NCBI RefSeq assembly: GCF_025154055.1
Contig: NZ_JAOALK010000061.1
Coordinates: forward strand, 1 to 64,000
Origin: Aquibacillus koreensis
GTDB lineage: Bacteria; Bacillota; Bacilli; Bacillales; Amphibacillaceae
Length of the DNA stretch: 64,000 nt
Direction: 5' to 3'
Positions 63,752 through 64,000 of the stretch are shown here, one piece after another. Below the pieces are notes generated by a model. The model worked only from the letters and a program-made list of their open reading frames with translations, searched no databases and was not told the DNA's origin. The stretch's first letter is position 1. Each line of letters starts with the position of its first letter. The position numbers and the translations under genes were made by a program.

Positions 63752-64000
63752 ATCTATTAAAGATGCGAAAGCAACTACAGGATTTTTTACTAGAAGATAT
63801 TGGAGATCATGATCTAACTAGTAATACGATTTTTTCAGAAAATCAGTTTGGGGAAGGTACGTTTACTGCAAAAGCAAAAGGCGTGCTAGCAGGGGCACAA
63901 ATCATTACTGAAACATATCGATTACTACATCCAGAGATACAAGTCACTTTATTTAAAAATGATGGTGACAACTTGGAAAAGGGTGATGTGATTGCAACGG
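63748..64000 (+). CDS. nadC: Nicotinate-nucleotide pyrophosphorylase, 5' part
   Basis: The first 84 codons of quinolinate phosphoribosyltransferase. The frame opens at ATG 63748, overlapping the nadB stop, and runs off the window. The translated start has FLLEDIGDHDLTSNTIF and AKAKGVLAGAQI, the N-terminal domain of NadC. The catalytic domain is outside the window. Order nadB-nadC matches B. subtilis, with nadA expected next. Confidence 0.93.
   Translation, partial: MNLLKMRKQLQDFLLEDIGDHDLTSNTIFSENQFGEGTFTAKAKGVLAGAQIITETYRLLHPEIQVTLFKNDGDNLEKGDVIAT

Overview
The window is chromosomal core DNA from a low-GC, endospore-forming member of the Bacillaceae. The evidence is the near-canonical Bacillus subtilis gene order: gerE-ysmB-murI-gerM-rph-ysnA-ysnB, tig-clpX-lonB-lonA-ysxC-hemAXCDBL-spoVID-ysxE-valS-folC, spoIIB-maf-radC-mreBCD-minCD-spoIVFAB, rng-rplU-ysxB-rpmA-spo0B-obg-pheB-pheA and niaR-nifS-nadB-nadC. 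Protein sequences match the B. subtilis families closely. The intergenic repeats resemble those I associate with Oceanobacillus and Virgibacillus-like genomes, but I cannot name the species.

Layout. 1-6 kb: germination and spore genes, cell-wall glutamate racemase, RNA and nucleotide housekeeping, then tRNA-Gly and tRNA-Arg behind a consensus promoter. 6-15 kb: trigger factor, ClpX, a sporulation-type LonB, LonA and the ribosome-assembly GTPase YsxC. 16-22 kb: the six-gene haem operon. 22.4-23.2 kb: an array of mobile or palindromic intergenic repeats. 23-26 kb: spore-coat morphogenesis (spoVID, ysxE). 26-29.6 kb: a 52-bp tandem repeat, a T-box riboswitch and valS. 29.7-32.5 kb: an unknown membrane protein, an ATP-grasp ligase and folC.

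32.5-44.5 kb is the accessory and most interesting part. It holds a membrane GAF-GGDEF diguanylate cyclase, then a full Gram-positive type IV pilus locus: three minor pilin-like proteins, PilB, PilT, PilC, major pilin PilA, prepilin peptidase PilD, PilM, PilN and PilO. The major pilin has its own promoter. Its leader matches the cyclic-di-GMP-II riboswitch core (the sequence around 40855-40892 is nearly that of the clostridial aptamer, with covarying pseudoknot and hairpin stems). The PilB N-terminus carries two tandem MshEN-like motifs. The window therefore appears to contain a c-di-GMP source and two possible c-di-GMP sensors acting on one machine: RNA control of pilin supply and perhaps protein control of the assembly motor. 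In B. subtilis only comC (a prepilin peptidase) occupies this spot between folC and spoIIB.

44.6-56 kb: spoIIB, maf, radC, the rod-shape and division-site genes, the spoIVF intramembrane protease pair, RNase G and the L21-Prp-L27 ribosomal cluster with its leader. 56-59.6 kb: spo0B-obg and phenylalanine synthesis. 59.7-64 kb: a small secreted protein, the nicotinate repressor NiaR with NifS on the minus strand, and divergent nadB-nadC. nadC runs off the window end.

Two different arrays of short motifs with a strict 20-21 bp period (55989-56287 and 60211-60293) and a nested 58-bp hairpin insertion with a compensatory base change are the main non-coding oddities. Motif residue numbers refer to the start chosen in each entry.
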